A stretch of 64,000 nucleotides of DNA, from positions 62,001 through 126,000 of the forward strand of contig NZ_GL882511.1 of assembly GCF_000195595.1 (NCBI RefSeq). The letters are read 5' to 3'. Source of the DNA: Actinomyces sp. oral taxon 170 str. F0386. GTDB lineage: Bacteria > Actinomycetota > Actinomycetes > Actinomycetales > Actinomycetaceae. The position numbers and the translations under genes are program-made. The notes beneath the pieces were generated by a model, which had not been told where the DNA came from, searched no databases, and was given only the letters and a program-made list of their open reading frames with translations. Of this stretch, positions 63,518-64,000 are shown piece by piece (within the stretch, counting starts at the first letter, position 1; the number at the start of each line of letters is the position of its first letter).

Positions 63518-64000
63518 GCGTCCTCCTGCTGCCCGGCGCGGTCTCCGCCGCTCCCGCGGTTCCCACCGCCCTGACCTCGGACGGCCGTCTGGGGCTGGGC
63601 GAGGCCATCGTGTTCGGCGTCGTCGCCCTGGTCACCGTGGCCTGCGGCATCGGCGTCCTGACCGCCAAGCGGGCCGTCACCGCCGCCATCAACATGATCG
63701 GCATCATGATCTCGCTGGCCGTCCTCTACATCGTCAACGAGTCGCCCTTCATGGGGATCACCCAGGTCGTCGTGTACACCGGTGCCGTGATGACCCTCGT
63801 GCTGTTCGTCATCATGCTCGTGGGCGTCGGAGGCGACGAGCCGGTGGGCGCAGCCGGCTCGGTCATGAGACGCCCGGTCCTCATCCTCCTGGGCCTGGGA
63901 CTGGCCGGGTTCCTGGCCGCCGTCGTGTGGCGCGCCGCCCTGCCGACGCCGGCCGGGCTCAAGGACGGTGCCAAGGCCGCCCCCGACCTGCTGGCCGTCA
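63514..64000 (+). CDS. nuoJ: NADH-quinone oxidoreductase subunit J, partial at 3' end
   Basis: N-terminal 162 residues of a membrane subunit; the gene leaves the window. [20 protein letters not shown] is the conserved NuoJ helix with a pi-bulge implicated in coupling, and helices before and after match. The N-terminus ([20 protein letters not shown]) resembles a signal-like extension. ATG overlaps the nuoI stop. Confidence 0.94.
   Translation, partial: MSVLLLPGAVSAAPAVPTALTSDGRLGLGEAIVFGVVALVTVACGIGVLTAKRAVTAAINMIGIMISLAVLYIVNESPFMGITQVVVYTGAVMTLVLFVIMLVGVGGDEPVGAAGSVMRRPVLILLGLGLAGFLAAVVWRAALPTPAGLKDGAKAAPDLLAV

Overview
The window is high-GC DNA read densely on both strands, with many GTG starts, ATGA/GTGA coupled junctions and many genes that appear to be leaderless. 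The gene content (menaquinone pathway with MenJ, actinobacterial DapD, SigK/RskA and DipZ, F420-free central metabolism, host-glycan genes) points to an actinobacterium. It looks most like Actinomyces or a close relative from the oral/mucosal flora; the genus is an inference.

Layout. 1-4 kb holds small regulators (VOC/WYL pair, MFS/MerR pair) and a methyltransferase behind an iron-box-like site. 4-7.7 kb is a translationally coupled sdhCAB operon whose last stop codon lies at the edge of a short MITE-like element. 7.9-13.3 kb is an oligopeptide/nickel-type ABC transporter whose second permease and both ATPases are one fused polypeptide. 13.3-14 kb is an MNT/HEPN toxin-antitoxin pair with a broken toxin. 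14-15.8 kb holds dapD and a divergent histidine phosphatase.

The backbone from about 15 to 64 kb resembles the mycobacterial/streptomycete menaquinone and Complex I neighbourhood: histidine phosphatase, PLDc_N protein, menE, menA, menB, menC, menD, menF, menG, menJ, then nuoA-J (nuoJ runs off the end). Modules interrupt it: PfkB kinase plus ADP-ribosylglycohydrolase (18.5-20.5 kb); a lower-GC unknown gene, SDR, YagU and a lipoprotein/DipZ/SigK/RskA cell-envelope stress locus (21.7-28.4 kb); a secreted mini-peptide with a two-component system (30-32.2 kb); arginine deiminase (32.4 kb); a decayed lacto-N-biose/galacto-N-biose utilisation locus (33.8-38 kb); a ProVWX-type osmoprotectant transporter (38.6-41.7 kb); two paralogous membrane proteins; and ornithine carbamoyltransferase (43.3 kb).

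How it works together. Succinate dehydrogenase and NADH dehydrogenase feed electrons into menaquinone made by the men genes, and MenJ (side-chain saturation) is coupled to nuoA. ArcA and OTC supply two of the three arginine deiminase steps; no carbamate kinase is seen here. The most unusual regions are the patchwork of deletions joining a ROK regulator, a GH112 phosphorylase and a phosphohexomutase; the secreted cysteine-loop peptide beside a histidine kinase/response regulator; the MITE that supplies the sdhB stop; and the microhomology deletion in hepT. No tRNA, rRNA, CRISPR array or complete insertion sequence was recognised.
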